A stretch of DNA of 64,000 nt from Janthinobacterium sp. J1-1 (GTDB taxonomy: Bacteria; Pseudomonadota; Gammaproteobacteria; Burkholderiales; Burkholderiaceae_D). Location of the stretch: positions 5,704,001 to 5,768,000 of the forward strand of contig NZ_CP132339.1 in NCBI RefSeq assembly GCF_030944405.1, in the 5' to 3' direction. Of the stretch, positions 44,557 to 55,122 are shown one piece after another. Made by a program: the position numbers and the translations under genes. The notes under the pieces are model-generated. The model worked only from the letters and a program-made list of their open reading frames with translations, was not told the origin of the DNA and ran no database searches. Every line of letters begins with the position of its first letter. Position 1 is the stretch's first letter.

Positions 44557-44825
44557 CGGGGCGTGTCCTTTGCAGGGTCAGGGGTGCTGACGACGGGGTC
44601 GGGCGTGGACTATTTTCAGCGCACAAAGTGTCGCGGCAATCGGGAGCGTCAACGCGCCGGCCGATACCGCACAGGGCAGTTCGTCAGCGTTAGCAGGTGA
44701 TGGCGAATTGGCGAGGCACTTTTGGCTCCAATGAGGAAGATGTTTGGGAAAGAAGCTGCAATATAACGGCAGTGCCGCTGTATTGCAAGCTTTAGGATTG
44801 CAAGCAGCTGAGGGAAAGCGTGTCC
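44557..44825. other. intergenic region upstream of the RNA-repair operon
   Basis: Nothing I would call a gene. It must carry the promoter of the ligase/HD-kinase pair and the end of the dehydrogenase transcript. No sigma-54 type or other clear promoter motif was seen. Confidence 0.4.
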
Positions 44826-45695
44826 CTACTTCTTGCCCAGGCGCGTGATCAGGCTGGAGGTGTCGTAACGGTTGCCGCCGGCCTGCTGCACTTCGCCATA
44901 GAACTGGTCGGTCAGCGTGGTGACAGGCAGCTCGCTGCCGTTGCGCTGCGCTTCGGCCAGGCAGATGCCCAGGTCCTTGCGCATCAGGTCGACGGCAAAG
45001 CCGAAGTCGAACTTGCGCTCGATCATGGTCTTGCCGCGGTTTTCCATCTGCCACGATTGCGCCGCGCCCTTGGAAATCACGTCCACCACCAGCGCCGCGT
45101 CCAAGCCCGCATTCTCGGCAAAGGCGATGCCTTCGCTGAGCGCCTGCACCAGGCCGGCGATGCAGATCTGGTTGACCATCTTGGTCAGCTGGCCCGAGCC
45201 CGATGGCCCCATGTAGGTCACGGCGCGCGCGAACAGCGCGATCACGGCTTCGGCCCGCGCATACGCTTCCGCATCGCCACCGGCCATCACCGTCAGCTTG
45301 CCGTTTTCGGCGCCTGCCTGGCCGCCCGAGACGGGCGCGTCGAGGAAGAACACGCCCCGCTCTTGCGCCGCAGCATGGATGGTGCGGGCCGCTTCGGCCG
45401 AGGCCGTTGTATGGTCGACCAGGATGCTGCCCGGCGCCATGCCGGACAGCAAGCCGCCCTCTTCCAGGATCACCTGGTACAGATCGTTGTCGTTGCCGAT
45501 GCAGGTGAAGACGAACTCGGCGCCAGCAGCCGCCGCGGCCGGCGTGGCGGCGCTGCTGCCCCGGTGCTGTTCCAGCCAGGCTTGCGCGCGTGCCGGATTG
45601 CGGTTGTAGACAGTCACCTCATGCCCGCCCGCCGCCAGATGGCCCGCCATGGGAAAACCCATCACGCCCAGTCCGATAAATGCCACTTTTGCCAT
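44826..45695 (-). CDS. beta-hydroxyacid dehydrogenase (3-hydroxyisobutyrate/tartronate semialdehyde reductase family)
   Basis: 289 residues. The N-terminal NAD(P)-binding motif is FIGLGVMGFPMAGHLA; the substrate signature DAPVSGGQAGAENG is near 120-133, and the catalytic Lys lies in GSGQLTKMVNQ near 170. These enzymes reduce or oxidise short beta-hydroxyacids such as tartronate semialdehyde, 3-hydroxyisobutyrate or gamma-hydroxybutyrate; the exact substrate is not resolved. The N-terminus MAKVAFIGLG is standard. It is leftward like hisC but 78 bp away, with no obvious functional link to the neighbours. Confidence 0.88.
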   Translation of the reverse strand: MAKVAFIGLGVMGFPMAGHLAAGGHEVTVYNRNPARAQAWLEQHRGSSAATPAAAAAGAEFVFTCIGNDNDLYQVILEEGGLLSGMAPGSILVDHTTASAEAARTIHAAAQERGVFFLDAPVSGGQAGAENGKLTVMAGGDAEAYARAEAVIALFARAVTYMGPSGSGQLTKMVNQICIAGLVQALSEGIAFAENAGLDAALVVDVISKGAAQSWQMENRGKTMIERKFDFGFAVDLMRKDLGICLAEAQRNGSELPVTTLTDQFYGEVQQAGGNRYDTSSLITRLGKK

Positions 45696-45773
45696 TTGTC
45701 CGTCCCCTTGTTATCGATTGTTATGGATGAAAGAATCCGCCGATTGTGGCACAACTTCGGCTTGTTGAAGCCG

Positions 45774-46829
45774 TCACACCAGCGACCGCAAGCCCTCCAC
45801 CAGCGCCGCGCATTCCTGCGGATTGCCGATGCTGATGCGCAAATACTGGCTGATGCGCGGCGCATTGAAATGGCGCACGATCACCGAGCGCGCACGCAGG
45901 CCGGCCGCCAGCTGTGCCGCGTCATGCTGCGGATGGCGCGCAAACACGAAGTTGGCCACCGATGGCAGCACCTCGAAACCGAGCTGCGTCAGCTGCGCCG
46001 TCAGCTGCGTGCGGCTGGCGATCACCGCCTGCCGCGTCTGCTGGAAATACGCTTCGTCGCGGAACGAGGCAACGGCGCCGGCCAGCGCCAGGCGATCGAG
46101 CGGATAGGAATTGAAGCTGTTCTTGACCCGTTCCAGCGCTTCGATCAGGTCAGGGTGGCCGATGGCAAAACCGACGCGCAGGCCGGCCAGCGAACGCGAT
46201 TTCGACAGCGTTTGTACCACCAGCAGATTCGGATACTGCTTCACCAGCGTGATGGCGCTCTCGCCGCCGAAATCGACATACGCTTCATCGACCACCACCA
46301 CTGCCTCGGGATGCGCGCGCAGCATCGCTTCCACGCCGGCCAGCGGCAGGTCGACGCCGGTCGGCGCATTCGGGTTCGGGAAGATGATGGCGCCGCACGG
46401 GCCCGTGTAATCGTCCGGGCGGATGCGCATCGCATCGTCGAGCGGCACGGTGCGGTAGTCGATGCCGTACAGCTTGCAATACACAGGATAAAAACTGTAG
46501 CTGATGTCCGGAAACAGCAGCGGCGCGTCGTGCTTGAGCAGAGCCATGAACGCCAGCGCCAGCACTTCGTCGGAGCCATTGCCGACAAATACTTCGGCGC
46601 TGCTCACGCCATGGTAATCGGCCAGCGTCTGTTTCAGTTCGCTGGCGCTGGGGTCCGGGTACAGGCGAAGGGCGTCGTTGGCCGCTTCCTTCAAGGCGGC
46701 GAGTACCTGTGGCGACGGGCCGTACGGGTTTTCATTGGTGTTCAGTTTGATCAGGCCTGGCAGTTTAGGCTGCTCGCCGGGGACGTAAGGGGTCAGCTGG
46801 GTGACGATGGAACTCCAGAATTGGCTCAT
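45774..46829 (-). CDS. hisC: histidinol-phosphate aminotransferase
   Basis: 351 residues, fold-type I PLP aminotransferase. N-terminal [15 protein letters not shown] is the substrate-binding signature; [13 protein letters not shown] holds the PLP-ring contact Asn, [11 protein letters not shown] the Asp, and [18 protein letters not shown] the Schiff-base Lys (near 215). It transfers the amino group from glutamate to imidazole-acetol phosphate in histidine synthesis. It stands alone here, apart from any other his genes in this window, so it may be a second hisC paralogue outside the main operon. Confidence 0.9.
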   Translation of the reverse strand: MSQFWSSIVTQLTPYVPGEQPKLPGLIKLNTNENPYGPSPQVLAALKEAANDALRLYPDPSASELKQTLADYHGVSSAEVFVGNGSDEVLALAFMALLKHDAPLLFPDISYSFYPVYCKLYGIDYRTVPLDDAMRIRPDDYTGPCGAIIFPNPNAPTGVDLPLAGVEAMLRAHPEAVVVVDEAYVDFGGESAITLVKQYPNLLVVQTLSKSRSLAGLRVGFAIGHPDLIEALERVKNSFNSYPLDRLALAGAVASFRDEAYFQQTRQAVIASRTQLTAQLTQLGFEVLPSVANFVFARHPQHDAAQLAAGLRARSVIVRHFNAPRISQYLRISIGNPQECAALVEGLRSLV

Positions 46830-46893
46830 TGCTTGTGCTTGTGGTGTGGGTCAGGGATGGGAAGGGGAAACTGATGGTAGATTACCATAGTGC

Positions 46894-46927
46894 GTAGGTC
46901 GGATTGGCGCACAGCGCGTAATCCGAC
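46894..46927. repeat. short palindromic repeat, GTCGGATTA type, copy 1
   Basis: GTCGGATTGGCGC (46898-46910) pairs with GCGCGTAATCCGAC (46914-46927) around ACA. The same palindrome appears at 60780-60809. Intergenic, upstream of hisC. Confidence 0.7.
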
Positions 46928-46959
46928 ATGCTGAATGAAACCGCCTTGCGCTGCGCGCT

Positions 46960-47080
46960 TTGGGCGGGTTTTGAAACCTTCAATGGGCGATTCGGAGAGG
47001 ACTGGGCGAATACGCCCAGCCCTTCGAATCCCACACGCACGCCCCATTGGGGGCGTGCTCCTCTCCACCGCCACAAATAA
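46960..47080 (+). repeat. inverted tRNA-Ser 3'-end-like unit D
   Basis: On the plus strand this reads CTTCGAATCCCAC, then a hairpin GCACGCCCC-ATTG-GGGGCGTGC, then CTCCTCTCCACCGCCACAAATA. This resembles the 3' half of the adjacent tRNA-Ser in opposite orientation, with a hairpin inserted between T-arm and acceptor strand. An upstream stem CTGGGCG-AATA-CGCCCAG and a closing stem GGAGAGGA/TCCTCTCC (seen on the minus strand) make a three-way-junction shape. Diverged from units A-C. Confidence 0.6.
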
Positions 47081-47104
47081 AAAAAGCTCCCTTGCGGGAG
47101 CTTC
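47078..47104. terminator. terminator after tRNA-Ser copy 2
   Basis: AGCTCCC-TTGC-GGGAGCT (47085-47102), followed on the minus strand by seven T. It ends the leftward tRNA transcript. Confidence 0.85.
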
Positions 47105-47114
47105 TTTTATTTGT

Positions 47115-47206
<92 letters not shown>

Positions 47207-47322
47207 AGGTACTGCTTTGCTGTTGCGGCCTGCTCAAACTGCCGGGGCCGTTTGAGCGAGGCGCTATTCTAGCATGGGGGGCAAGAGTTTGGGGAGAGGT
47301 TTTTCACAGTTTTCATTCTTGC

Positions 47323-47437
47323 AAACCTGAATGGACGATTCGGGGAGCCTCGCGCGAAGTACGCGCTCGTCTTCGAATCCCACGCGCCTGCCCCGCAGGG
47401 GGCAGGCTCCTCTCCGCCGGCACAAATAAAAAAAGCT
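47323..47437 (+). repeat. inverted tRNA-Ser 3'-end-like unit C
   Basis: Same unit as A and B: AAACCTGAATGGACGATTCG start, GCGCG-AAGTA-CGCGC hairpin, TTCGAATCCCAC, GCCTGCCCC-GCAG-GGGGCAGGC hairpin, CTCCTCTCCGCC and CACAAATAAAA. Its terminator was split by the insertion sequence that follows. Removing the IS and one target duplication places unit C 141 bp from unit B. Confidence 0.7.
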
Positions 47438-47449
47438 CCCTTGCGGGAG
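47438..47449. repeat. target-site duplication, left
   Basis: CCCTTGCGGGAG, 12 bp, repeated at 48875-48886 on the other side of the insertion sequence. The duplicated sequence is the loop and half-stem of a terminator. Confidence 0.92.
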
Positions 47450-47450
47450 T

Positions 47451-47485
47451 AATGCCGTTCAGTTAAGACTGAACGGCATTTTTAT
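47451..47485 (+). terminator. terminator-like hairpin inside the left end of the IS
   Basis: AATGCCGTTCAGT (47451-47463) pairs with ACTGAACGGCATT (13 bp, loop TAAG) followed by TTTATTTT. The terminal repeat is part of the stem, so read-through transcription into the transposase gene would be stopped. Confidence 0.6.
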
Positions 47486-47529
47486 TTTGGGCTTGTAAAC
47501 GTCAGGGTCTGCTGTTAACCTGCCTGGCT

Positions 47530-48861
47530 ATGCTCAACGATACTCTCCACTTCCTTGCTAACCACCTTGAAGCACCTGACTGGCGCCGGCTGGGCGAACA
47601 CTTGCCGGTCGAGTGGATTGATCAAGCCGTGCAGCATACTGATGCAATGAGCATCCGCCATCGTCGCCTACCGGCCGAACAGGTAGTCTGGCTGATGGTG
47701 GCATTGGCACTATATCGCCACAAGTCCATTAGTGAGGTCCTCGATGATCTCGGCTTGGCCGTTCCAGATGCACAGACTCCTTTTGTCAGCAAGAGCGCGG
47801 CTGCCCAGGCGCGCCAGCGCCTCGGCTCAGATCCGTTGAAGTGGCTGTTCGACCACTCAGCACAGCATTGGTGCGGCCAGGATCGTCGCTCGTATCTGTT
47901 CAAAGGATTGGTACTTTTTGCAATGGATGGGACCACTTTGCGGACCCATGACAATGACGAGACCCGTGAACACTTCGGCGCACAAAATTATTCCAGTGGC
48001 GCCATCGCGAGCTACCCTCAGGTACGCGGGGTGACCGTCACTGCGTTGTCAACCCATCTTGTTCACAGCGCTGCGTTTGGGCCTTACGGCACGAACGAAA
48101 TGCTGTACGCCAAAAGGCTGATCGATGGCATACCCAACGATTCGCTGACCGTCTTCGATCGCGGATTTCTCTCAGCTGAAATTCTGTGCGCGCTAACCCG
48201 AGGCGGAAGTGAGCGCCACTTCGTCATCCCTGCCAAATCGAATACACGCTGGGAAGTGATCGAGGGCACTGAGGATGGCGACGACTTCACAGTGCGCATG
48301 CGCGTGTCACCGCAGGCGCGTGCCAAGTGTGCACAATTGCCGGAGTTTTGGGAGGCGCGTGCCATTACCGTCGTTGATGAACAAGCGCGAAGGCGTGTCC
48401 TGCTCACTTCGCTATGCGACCGACGCCGCTACAAACATGCCGATATCGAGAACTGCTACAAGCGTCGCTGGGGCATCGAAACAAGCTATCGCGAACTCAA
48501 GCAGACGATGCTTGGCGCCACGCTTACCCTGCGCTCAAAAACGGTAGATGGCGTGTACCAGGAGATCTGGGGCACCCTGATCGCCTATAACTTGATCCGA
48601 CTGGAGATCGCCAAAGCCGCCTTGGTAGTCAAATGCGCACCGACCGAAGTGAGCTTCATCCGGGCCTTCCACCTGATCCAGTTCGAACTTCACTGGGCCG
48701 CCGTCACTAGGTCGTACGGCAAGCTGCCTGCGTCAATGAAACATCTGCGCGAAAGGCTGGTTAGCCTCTTGAATGACGAACGGCCCGATCGAAAATTCGA
48801 CCGGGCCGTCAAGGCTAAACCAAAGCGTTATGCCACGCGCGTTCTACGAAAACCTGCTTAA
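47530..48861 (+). CDS. IS4-family transposase
   Basis: 443 residues. DDE catalytic core: first Asp in FAMDGTTLRTHD (near 138), second Asp in LTVFDRGFLSAE (near 213), and Glu in the YKRRWGIETSYRELK box, which shows the Y-(2)-R-(3)-E-(6)-K signature of IS4 elements. An N-terminal helical domain (about 1-110) contains RRLPAEQVVWLMVALALYR. Basic C-terminus. It mediates cut-and-paste movement of the surrounding element. Lower GC and different codon flavour than the neighbours, consistent with a mobile origin. Confidence 0.95.
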   Translation: MLNDTLHFLANHLEAPDWRRLGEHLPVEWIDQAVQHTDAMSIRHRRLPAEQVVWLMVALALYRHKSISEVLDDLGLAVPDAQTPFVSKSAAAQARQRLGSDPLKWLFDHSAQHWCGQDRRSYLFKGLVLFAMDGTTLRTHDNDETREHFGAQNYSSGAIASYPQVRGVTVTALSTHLVHSAAFGPYGTNEMLYAKRLIDGIPNDSLTVFDRGFLSAEILCALTRGGSERHFVIPAKSNTRWEVIEGTEDGDDFTVRMRVSPQARAKCAQLPEFWEARAITVVDEQARRRVLLTSLCDRRRYKHADIENCYKRRWGIETSYRELKQTMLGATLTLRSKTVDGVYQEIWGTLIAYNLIRLEIAKAALVVKCAPTEVSFIRAFHLIQFELHWAAVTRSYGKLPASMKHLRERLVSLLNDERPDRKFDRAVKAKPKRYATRVLRKPA

Positions 48862-48874
48862 CTGAACGGCATTA

Positions 48875-48886
48875 CCCTTGCGGGAG
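48875..48886. repeat. target-site duplication, right
   Basis: CCCTTGCGGGAG, identical to 47438-47449; the rest of the interrupted terminator (CTTCTTTTTCTT) continues to its right. Confidence 0.92.
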
Positions 48887-48900
48887 CTTCTTTTTCTTGA

Positions 48901-49010
48901 AAACCTGAATGGACGATTCGGGGAGCCTCGCGCAAGTACGCGCTCGTCTTCGAATCCCACGCGCCTGCCCCGCAGGGGGCAGGCTCCTCTCCGCCGCCAC
49001 AAATAAAAAA
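48901..49010 (+). repeat. inverted tRNA-Ser 3'-end-like unit B
   Basis: Tandem copy, 140 bp before unit A, with one base missing in the GCGCGAAGTACGCGC hairpin (here GCGCAAGTACGCGC). Ends in its own AGCTCCC-TTGC-GGGAGCT terminator hairpin (49011-49028). Confidence 0.7.
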
Positions 49011-49040
49011 AGCTCCCTTGCGGGAGCTCCTTTTTCTTGA

Positions 49041-49145
49041 AAACCTGAATGGACGATTCGGGGAGCCTCGCGCGAAGTACGCGCTCGTCTTCGAATCCCA
49101 CGCGCCTGCCCCGCAGGGGGCAGGCTCCTCTCCGCCGGCACAAAT
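49041..49145 (+). repeat. inverted tRNA-Ser 3'-end-like unit A
   Basis: Next to tRNA-Ser copy 1. The tRNA 3' end (minus strand CTCTCCGCC) and this unit's CTCTCCGCC (plus strand) are mirror images around the terminator, giving a palindrome much longer than the terminator itself. Confidence 0.7.
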
Positions 49146-49170
49146 AAAAAAAGCTCCCTTTCGGGAGCTC
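49146..49170. terminator. terminator after tRNA-Ser copy 1
   Basis: AGCTCCC-TTTC-GGGAGCT (49152-49169) with an A-run on the left, which is a T-run in the direction of the tRNA transcript. Confidence 0.85.
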
Positions 49171-49181
49171 CTTTTATTTGT

Positions 49182-49273
<92 letters not shown>

Positions 49274-49360
49274 AGGTACTGCGCATTGCTTGCGGTCTCT
49301 CTCGCATTGCTGCGAGAAGGCAAGATTATAGCAGCCCGCGGGAAAAAGAAAAGGACTTTT

Positions 49361-50954
<1,594 letters not shown>

Positions 50955-51105
50955 GATGTGGCTCCTGGTGATGTTGTGTGTCGTTAAGTGCTGCTGGTAT
51001 GGTGGTACTTTAGCCAGCAAACACCTGCGACACCACCGGATTGCGACCAGCGGCGAAAAACGCGGCGCGAACGGTAAAAAACAGGAACTGAGGCGAGAAT
51101 GGACG

Positions 51106-52521
51106 CTACAGCGCGTCCTTGACCAGGCCGCCCAGCCGGGCAATCGCCTGCTCGATGCGCGGCGTCCAGGCATTGCCGCAATTGAGGCGCAGATAATTGC
51201 CGAACTTGCCCGAGGCCGAGAACAGCTGGCCCGGCATATACGCCACGCCCTGCGCGATGGCCGTGCCATGCAGCGCCAGCGCATCGACCTGCGCCGGCAT
51301 CTCGACCCACAGTACAAAGCCGCCCTGCGGCTCGGACAGCCGGCACTCTGGCGGAAAACTGGCCGCCACCGCATCGGACATGCGGGCGATGCGCTGCACC
51401 AGGGTGCGCCGCATCTTGCGCAATTGCTGGTCGTAGCTGCTGCCTTCCAAAAAGTCGGCCAGCACGGCCTGGAAAAAATGGCTGGTGGCGCCGCTGGACA
51501 CGGTTTTCAGCAAGGCCACTTCCTGCGCAAAGCGTCCGGCCAGCACATAGCCGACGCGCGAGGCGGGCGTGACCGCCTTGGAAAACGACGAGCACAACAA
51601 TACGTTGCCGCTGCTGTCCCAGGCTTTCACGGGCCAGGGCCGCTGCTGGGCAAAGCACAGGTCGCCATACACGTCGTCTTCCACCAGCGGAATATTAAAT
51701 TGCGACAGCAGGCCCGCCAGGCGCTGCTTGTGCGCGTCCGGCATCACGCAGCCCAGGGGATTGTTGGCGTTCGGCACGAACAGACACGCTTGCACCAGGC
51801 CCTCGCGCAGGGCCAGTTCCAGCGCGTCCAGCGACGGCCCCGTCTTCGGATCGGTGGGAATTTCGAGCGCCTTCATGCCCAGGCTTTCGATCATCTGCAG
51901 CAGCACGAAGTAGGTGGCCGACTCGATGGCGATGGTGTCGCCCGGTTTCGCCACGGCGCGCAGGCACAGGCTGATCGCCTCGGTGCAGGAATTGGTGACG
52001 ACGATCTCGCCCGGGTCCAGCTTGCCCCAGTCCAGCGCGCGGCGCGTTACCTGGCGCAAGAAATTGCCTTCGCTGATGTCGTAGCAGCTGACCTTGCTGA
52101 GCAAGGCCGGCTCGCGCCGCGCCACCGCGCTGATGGTGCGTTGCATGCGCTTGATGGGCAGGATTTCATCGGGCGGCCAGGCCGTGCCCAGCTGCACGAT
52201 ATTCGCCGTTTCATTGTCCTTCAGCACCCGCATCAGCAGATTGTTGATGCCGACAAACGCCGGCTCCTTCAGGTGCTGGGCCTGTGCGCTGCACGGCCGG
52301 CGCGGCGCGCGATGCCGCACGAAATAGCCGGACTGCGGCCGCGCATCGACCTGGCCGCGGTCTTCCATCAGGCGCAGGGCCTGCATCACGGTACTGATGG
52401 ACAGCCGCTTTTGCTGCGCCAGATGGCGGATCGACGGCAGCCGCTCGCCGGGCGCGAACACGCGCGTGTCGATCAGCGCCCCCAGTTCGTTGGCCAGGTG
52501 TTCGTACAGATTGGTGTGCAT
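51106..52521 (-). CDS. MocR-type transcriptional regulator (GntR HTH fused to aminotransferase fold)
   Basis: 471 residues. An N-terminal GntR winged helix (about 1-75) includes LPSIRHLAQQKRLSISTVMQALRLMEDRG, and a fold-type I aminotransferase-like domain fills the rest. The PLP-binding Lys is in SSFSKAVTPASRVGYVLAG near 305, with NPLGCVMPD and VEDDVYGDL as further cofactor contacts. MocR proteins sense PLP plus an amine or amino acid and control a divergent operon; here that is the DUF2917/epimerase pair. ATG 52521 was chosen because the longer frame from 52674 adds a non-family Cys-rich leader. Confidence 0.9.
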   Translation of the reverse strand: MHTNLYEHLANELGALIDTRVFAPGERLPSIRHLAQQKRLSISTVMQALRLMEDRGQVDARPQSGYFVRHRAPRRPCSAQAQHLKEPAFVGINNLLMRVLKDNETANIVQLGTAWPPDEILPIKRMQRTISAVARREPALLSKVSCYDISEGNFLRQVTRRALDWGKLDPGEIVVTNSCTEAISLCLRAVAKPGDTIAIESATYFVLLQMIESLGMKALEIPTDPKTGPSLDALELALREGLVQACLFVPNANNPLGCVMPDAHKQRLAGLLSQFNIPLVEDDVYGDLCFAQQRPWPVKAWDSSGNVLLCSSFSKAVTPASRVGYVLAGRFAQEVALLKTVSSGATSHFFQAVLADFLEGSSYDQQLRKMRRTLVQRIARMSDAVAASFPPECRLSEPQGGFVLWVEMPAQVDALALHGTAIAQGVAYMPGQLFSASGKFGNYLRLNCGNAWTPRIEQAIARLGGLVKDAL

Positions 52522-52582
52522 GGTGTCCTTGCTTTCCTCATTCCCTGCGCCAGTATGCGGTGGGCCGGCCAGGCTGGCACAG

Positions 52583-52635
52583 ATACAGTTGCCGCATTTT
52601 TTGACAAGCACAGTGTAGCCGCGAGCGCACTGTAT
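52583..52635. promoter_or_regulatory. candidate MocR operator
   Basis: ATACAGT (52583-52589) and its complement ACTGTAT (52629-52635) flank a half-match ACAGTG (52610-52615), in the gap between the divergent MocR and DUF2917 genes. A TTGACA hexamer at 52601-52606 may be a -35 element. Confidence 0.4.
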
Positions 52636-52718
52636 GCATGACAATTTCGATTGAGTGCATCTGTTCCGGCTCATGCTGGCCGCTTAAGCTGTTCCTGTCC
52701 GCACACCAGGAGCACGCC

Positions 52719-52997
52719 ATGGCCACCGAGCACGTTTTGCACAGCAACCGACCCTTGCGGCTGGAGCACGCCAGCGCCGGCGTGATCGAATGCCTGGAAG
52801 GCCGCGCCTGGATCACCGCCTACGATCAATTCGACGACACCGTGCTGCAGCCGGGCCAGCGCTACACCATACCGAACGACGGCCTGGTGCTGGCCGAAGC
52901 GGTGGGCAGCGGGCGCATCCGTTTTCATGCGGCTGCGCCACAACGTGCCTGGTGGGCGTTACATATCCCGACATTATTGAGCACAAGGACGACATGA
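52719..52997 (+). CDS. DUF2917 domain protein
   Basis: 92 residues. Small beta-rich protein with VIECLEGRAWITAYDQFDD and LQPGQRYTIPNDGLVLAEA, the signature of the DUF2917 family (a cupin-like single domain of unknown function). Start at 52719 follows CCAGGAGCACGCC. The stop overlaps the start of the epimerase gene as ATGA, so the two are translationally coupled. Divergent from the MocR regulator. Confidence 0.8.
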   Translation: MATEHVLHSNRPLRLEHASAGVIECLEGRAWITAYDQFDDTVLQPGQRYTIPNDGLVLAEAVGSGRIRFHAAAPQRAWWALHIPTLLSTRTT

Positions 52998-53731
52998 CTT
53001 TATCTTTACCACGCGTGCTCGTCACGGGCGCGGCCGGCGTGATCGGCACCGTTTTCTGGAACAGCCGGCACGGGGAATTCTCCCTGCGCCTGGCCGACCT
53101 GCACACAAGCAGCCTGGCGCAAGCGCCCTGCCCTGTGCTCCGGCTCGATGTCAGCGACTACCAGGCCTGCCTGGCCGCCTGCGCCAATATTGACGTGGTA
53201 CTGCACCTGGCCGGTGTGCCGCATGCGGGCGCCGATTTCGATACCCAGTTGCTGCAGCCAAATATCATCGGCACGCACAATATCTTTCGCGCGGCGCAGG
53301 CGCAGGGTGTCAAGCGCGTGATATTCGCCAGCAGCGCGCAAGCGGTGGAAGGCTATCCGCTCGACATGCAGGTGTACGAACACATGCCGGCGCGGCCCGC
53401 CAATATGTACGGCGCCAGCAAGGCGTTCGGCGAAGGGGTGGCGTCGGCATTCGCGCATCAGCACGGCATGACGGCGATCGCCGTGCGCATCGCCAATCTG
53501 GCGACATTTACACCAGGGCAACAGCACAGCGCACGCGATATCGCCGCCTTTGTCAGCGAGCACGACGTGGTGCAGCTGCTGGCCTGCTGCATTACGGCCG
53601 ATGTACTGCCCGGTTATCACGTGGTGCATGGCGTGTCGGACAACCGTTACAAGCGGTTGTCGATAGATGCGACGCGCAAGCTGGTGGGATATGCGCCGCA
53701 GGATGATGGTTTTACCCTGCTGGGGCTGTAG
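52994..53731 (+). CDS. NAD-dependent epimerase/dehydratase family protein, uronate dehydrogenase-like
   Basis: 245 residues. The Rossmann motif is VLVTGAAGVIGTVFW, followed by LRLADLH, VLHLAGVPHAG and NIIGTHNIFRAA; catalytic Tyr and Lys sit in YGASKAFGE with ASSAQAV supplying Ser. The order and spacing resemble NAD-dependent uronate dehydrogenases, which oxidise glucuronate or galacturonate to the aldarolactone, but the protein is some 20 residues shorter at the C-terminus. It overlaps the DUF2917 gene and may be under the MocR regulator. Other sugar-modifying SDR functions are equally possible. Confidence 0.78.
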   Translation: MTLSLPRVLVTGAAGVIGTVFWNSRHGEFSLRLADLHTSSLAQAPCPVLRLDVSDYQACLAACANIDVVLHLAGVPHAGADFDTQLLQPNIIGTHNIFRAAQAQGVKRVIFASSAQAVEGYPLDMQVYEHMPARPANMYGASKAFGEGVASAFAHQHGMTAIAVRIANLATFTPGQQHSARDIAAFVSEHDVVQLLACCITADVLPGYHVVHGVSDNRYKRLSIDATRKLVGYAPQDDGFTLLGL

Positions 53732-53734
53732 GCG

Positions 53735-55042
53735 TCAGCCCTTGCCGACTTTCCGGTCCAGCTCGCGCAGCCAGGCCAGCTTGTCGGCAATCTTGCTTTC
53801 CAGCCCACGCGGCACGGGTTTGTACCAGCCCGGTTCGGCCATGCCGTCCGGGAAATACGTTTCACCGGCCGCATAGGCGTCGGGCTCGTCATGCGCGTAA
53901 CGATAAGCATGGCCGTAGCCCAGCTCCTTCATCAATTTGGTCGGCGCATTGCGCAGGTGCACCGGCACTTCCTTGGACTTGTCCTTTTTCACGAACGCCA
54001 TCGCCGTATTGAAGGCGTTGTAGCCGGCATTGCTTTTCGCGGCGATCGCCAGGTAGATCACGGCCTGGCCCAGTGCCAGCTCGCCCTCTGGCGAGCCGAG
54101 CCGTTCATAGGTTTCGGCCGCGTCGTTGACCATGGTCAGCGCGCGCGGGTCGGCCAGGCCGATATCTTCCCAGGCCATGCGCACGATGCGGCGCGACAGA
54201 TAACGCGGATCGGCGCCGCCGTCGATCATGCGGCAGAACCAGTACAGGGCCGCATCGGGGTTCGAGCCACGCACGGACTTGTGCAGGGCCGAGATCTGGT
54301 CATAGAAATTGTCGCCGCCCTTGTCGAAACGGCGCGAATTCAACGTCAATGCATTGTCGACAAAGGCCGCATCGATGTTCGTGGTGCCGGTCGAGCTGGC
54401 GGCCGTGTCGGCCTGTTCCAGCAAATTCAAAAAGCGCCGCGCGTCGCCGTCGGCATAGCCGATCAGGGTATCGACGGCAGCGTCCTCGAATACCAGGTGC
54501 GACAAGGCGGTGGCCTGCGCCTTGGCCAGCAATTGCTTCAGCTCGTCTTCCGTCAGCGATTTCAACACATACACTTGCGCACGCGACAGCAGCGCCGAGT
54601 TCACTTCAAAACTGGGATTTTCCGTGGTCGCGCCGATAAAGGTGACCAGGCCCGATTCCACGAAGGGCAGCAAGGCATCCTGCTGCGACTTGTTGAAGCG
54701 GTGAATCTCGTCGACAAACAGCAAGGTATGCTTGCCGAACTGGTCCAAGCTGTTGCGAGCCTGGTCCATGGCCGCGCGGATATCCTTGACGCCGGCAAAC
54801 ACGGCCGACAGCGCGATGAATTCGCTGTCAAAGGCATTCGCCATCAGCCGCGCCAGCGTTGTCTTGCCCACGCCGGGCGGACCCCACAAGATCATCGAAT
54901 GGGCCTTGCCCGCTTCGAAGGCCAGGCGCAGCGGCTTGCCCACGCCCAACAGATGGGTCTGGCCAATGACTTCGGTCAGGATTTTCGGGCGCAGCGCCTC
55001 GGCCAGCGGCTGGCGTGGTTCGGTGGAAAAAAGGTCCGCCAT
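53735..55042 (-). CDS. rarA: replication-associated recombination protein A (AAA+ ATPase)
   Basis: 435 residues. AAA+ ATPase of the RarA/MgsA/WRNIP1 family: Walker [12 protein letters not shown] (near 52-62), Walker [21 protein letters not shown] (sensor-rich), and [13 protein letters not shown] as sensor 1. The C-terminal oligomerisation and DNA-binding region includes [21 protein letters not shown]. It acts at stalled replication forks. ATG 55042 gives the usual [13 protein letters not shown] start. It ends 3 bp from the convergent epimerase gene. Upstream are lolA and ftsK in the same orientation. Confidence 0.94.
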   Translation of the reverse strand: MADLFSTEPRQPLAEALRPKILTEVIGQTHLLGVGKPLRLAFEAGKAHSMILWGPPGVGKTTLARLMANAFDSEFIALSAVFAGVKDIRAAMDQARNSLDQFGKHTLLFVDEIHRFNKSQQDALLPFVESGLVTFIGATTENPSFEVNSALLSRAQVYVLKSLTEDELKQLLAKAQATALSHLVFEDAAVDTLIGYADGDARRFLNLLEQADTAASSTGTTNIDAAFVDNALTLNSRRFDKGGDNFYDQISALHKSVRGSNPDAALYWFCRMIDGGADPRYLSRRIVRMAWEDIGLADPRALTMVNDAAETYERLGSPEGELALGQAVIYLAIAAKSNAGYNAFNTAMAFVKKDKSKEVPVHLRNAPTKLMKELGYGHAYRYAHDEPDAYAAGETYFPDGMAEPGWYKPVPRGLESKIADKLAWLRELDRKVGKG

Positions 55043-55122
55043 AGTATTTACCAGGTAAGAATGCAAAAGCCCCGCATCGCTGCGAGGCCGGTCGACAAGG
55101 AAGCGCGACTAAAGCAATGACG

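Larger units (their letters stand above)
47450..48874. mobile_element. IS4-family insertion sequence, 1425 bp, complete
   Basis: Perfect 18-bp terminal inverted repeats TAATGCCGTTCAGTTAAG at 47450-47467 and 48857-48874, a single transposase gene and a 12-bp target duplication (IS4 family makes long duplications of 10-12 bp). All parts intact, so the element looks recently inserted and possibly active. Confidence 0.95.

Noticed and set aside
44557..44825. Sigma-54 promoter and RtcR-like control for the RNA-repair pair
   Set aside because: No GG-N10-GC core was found in the upstream region and no RtcR-type regulator is present in the window.
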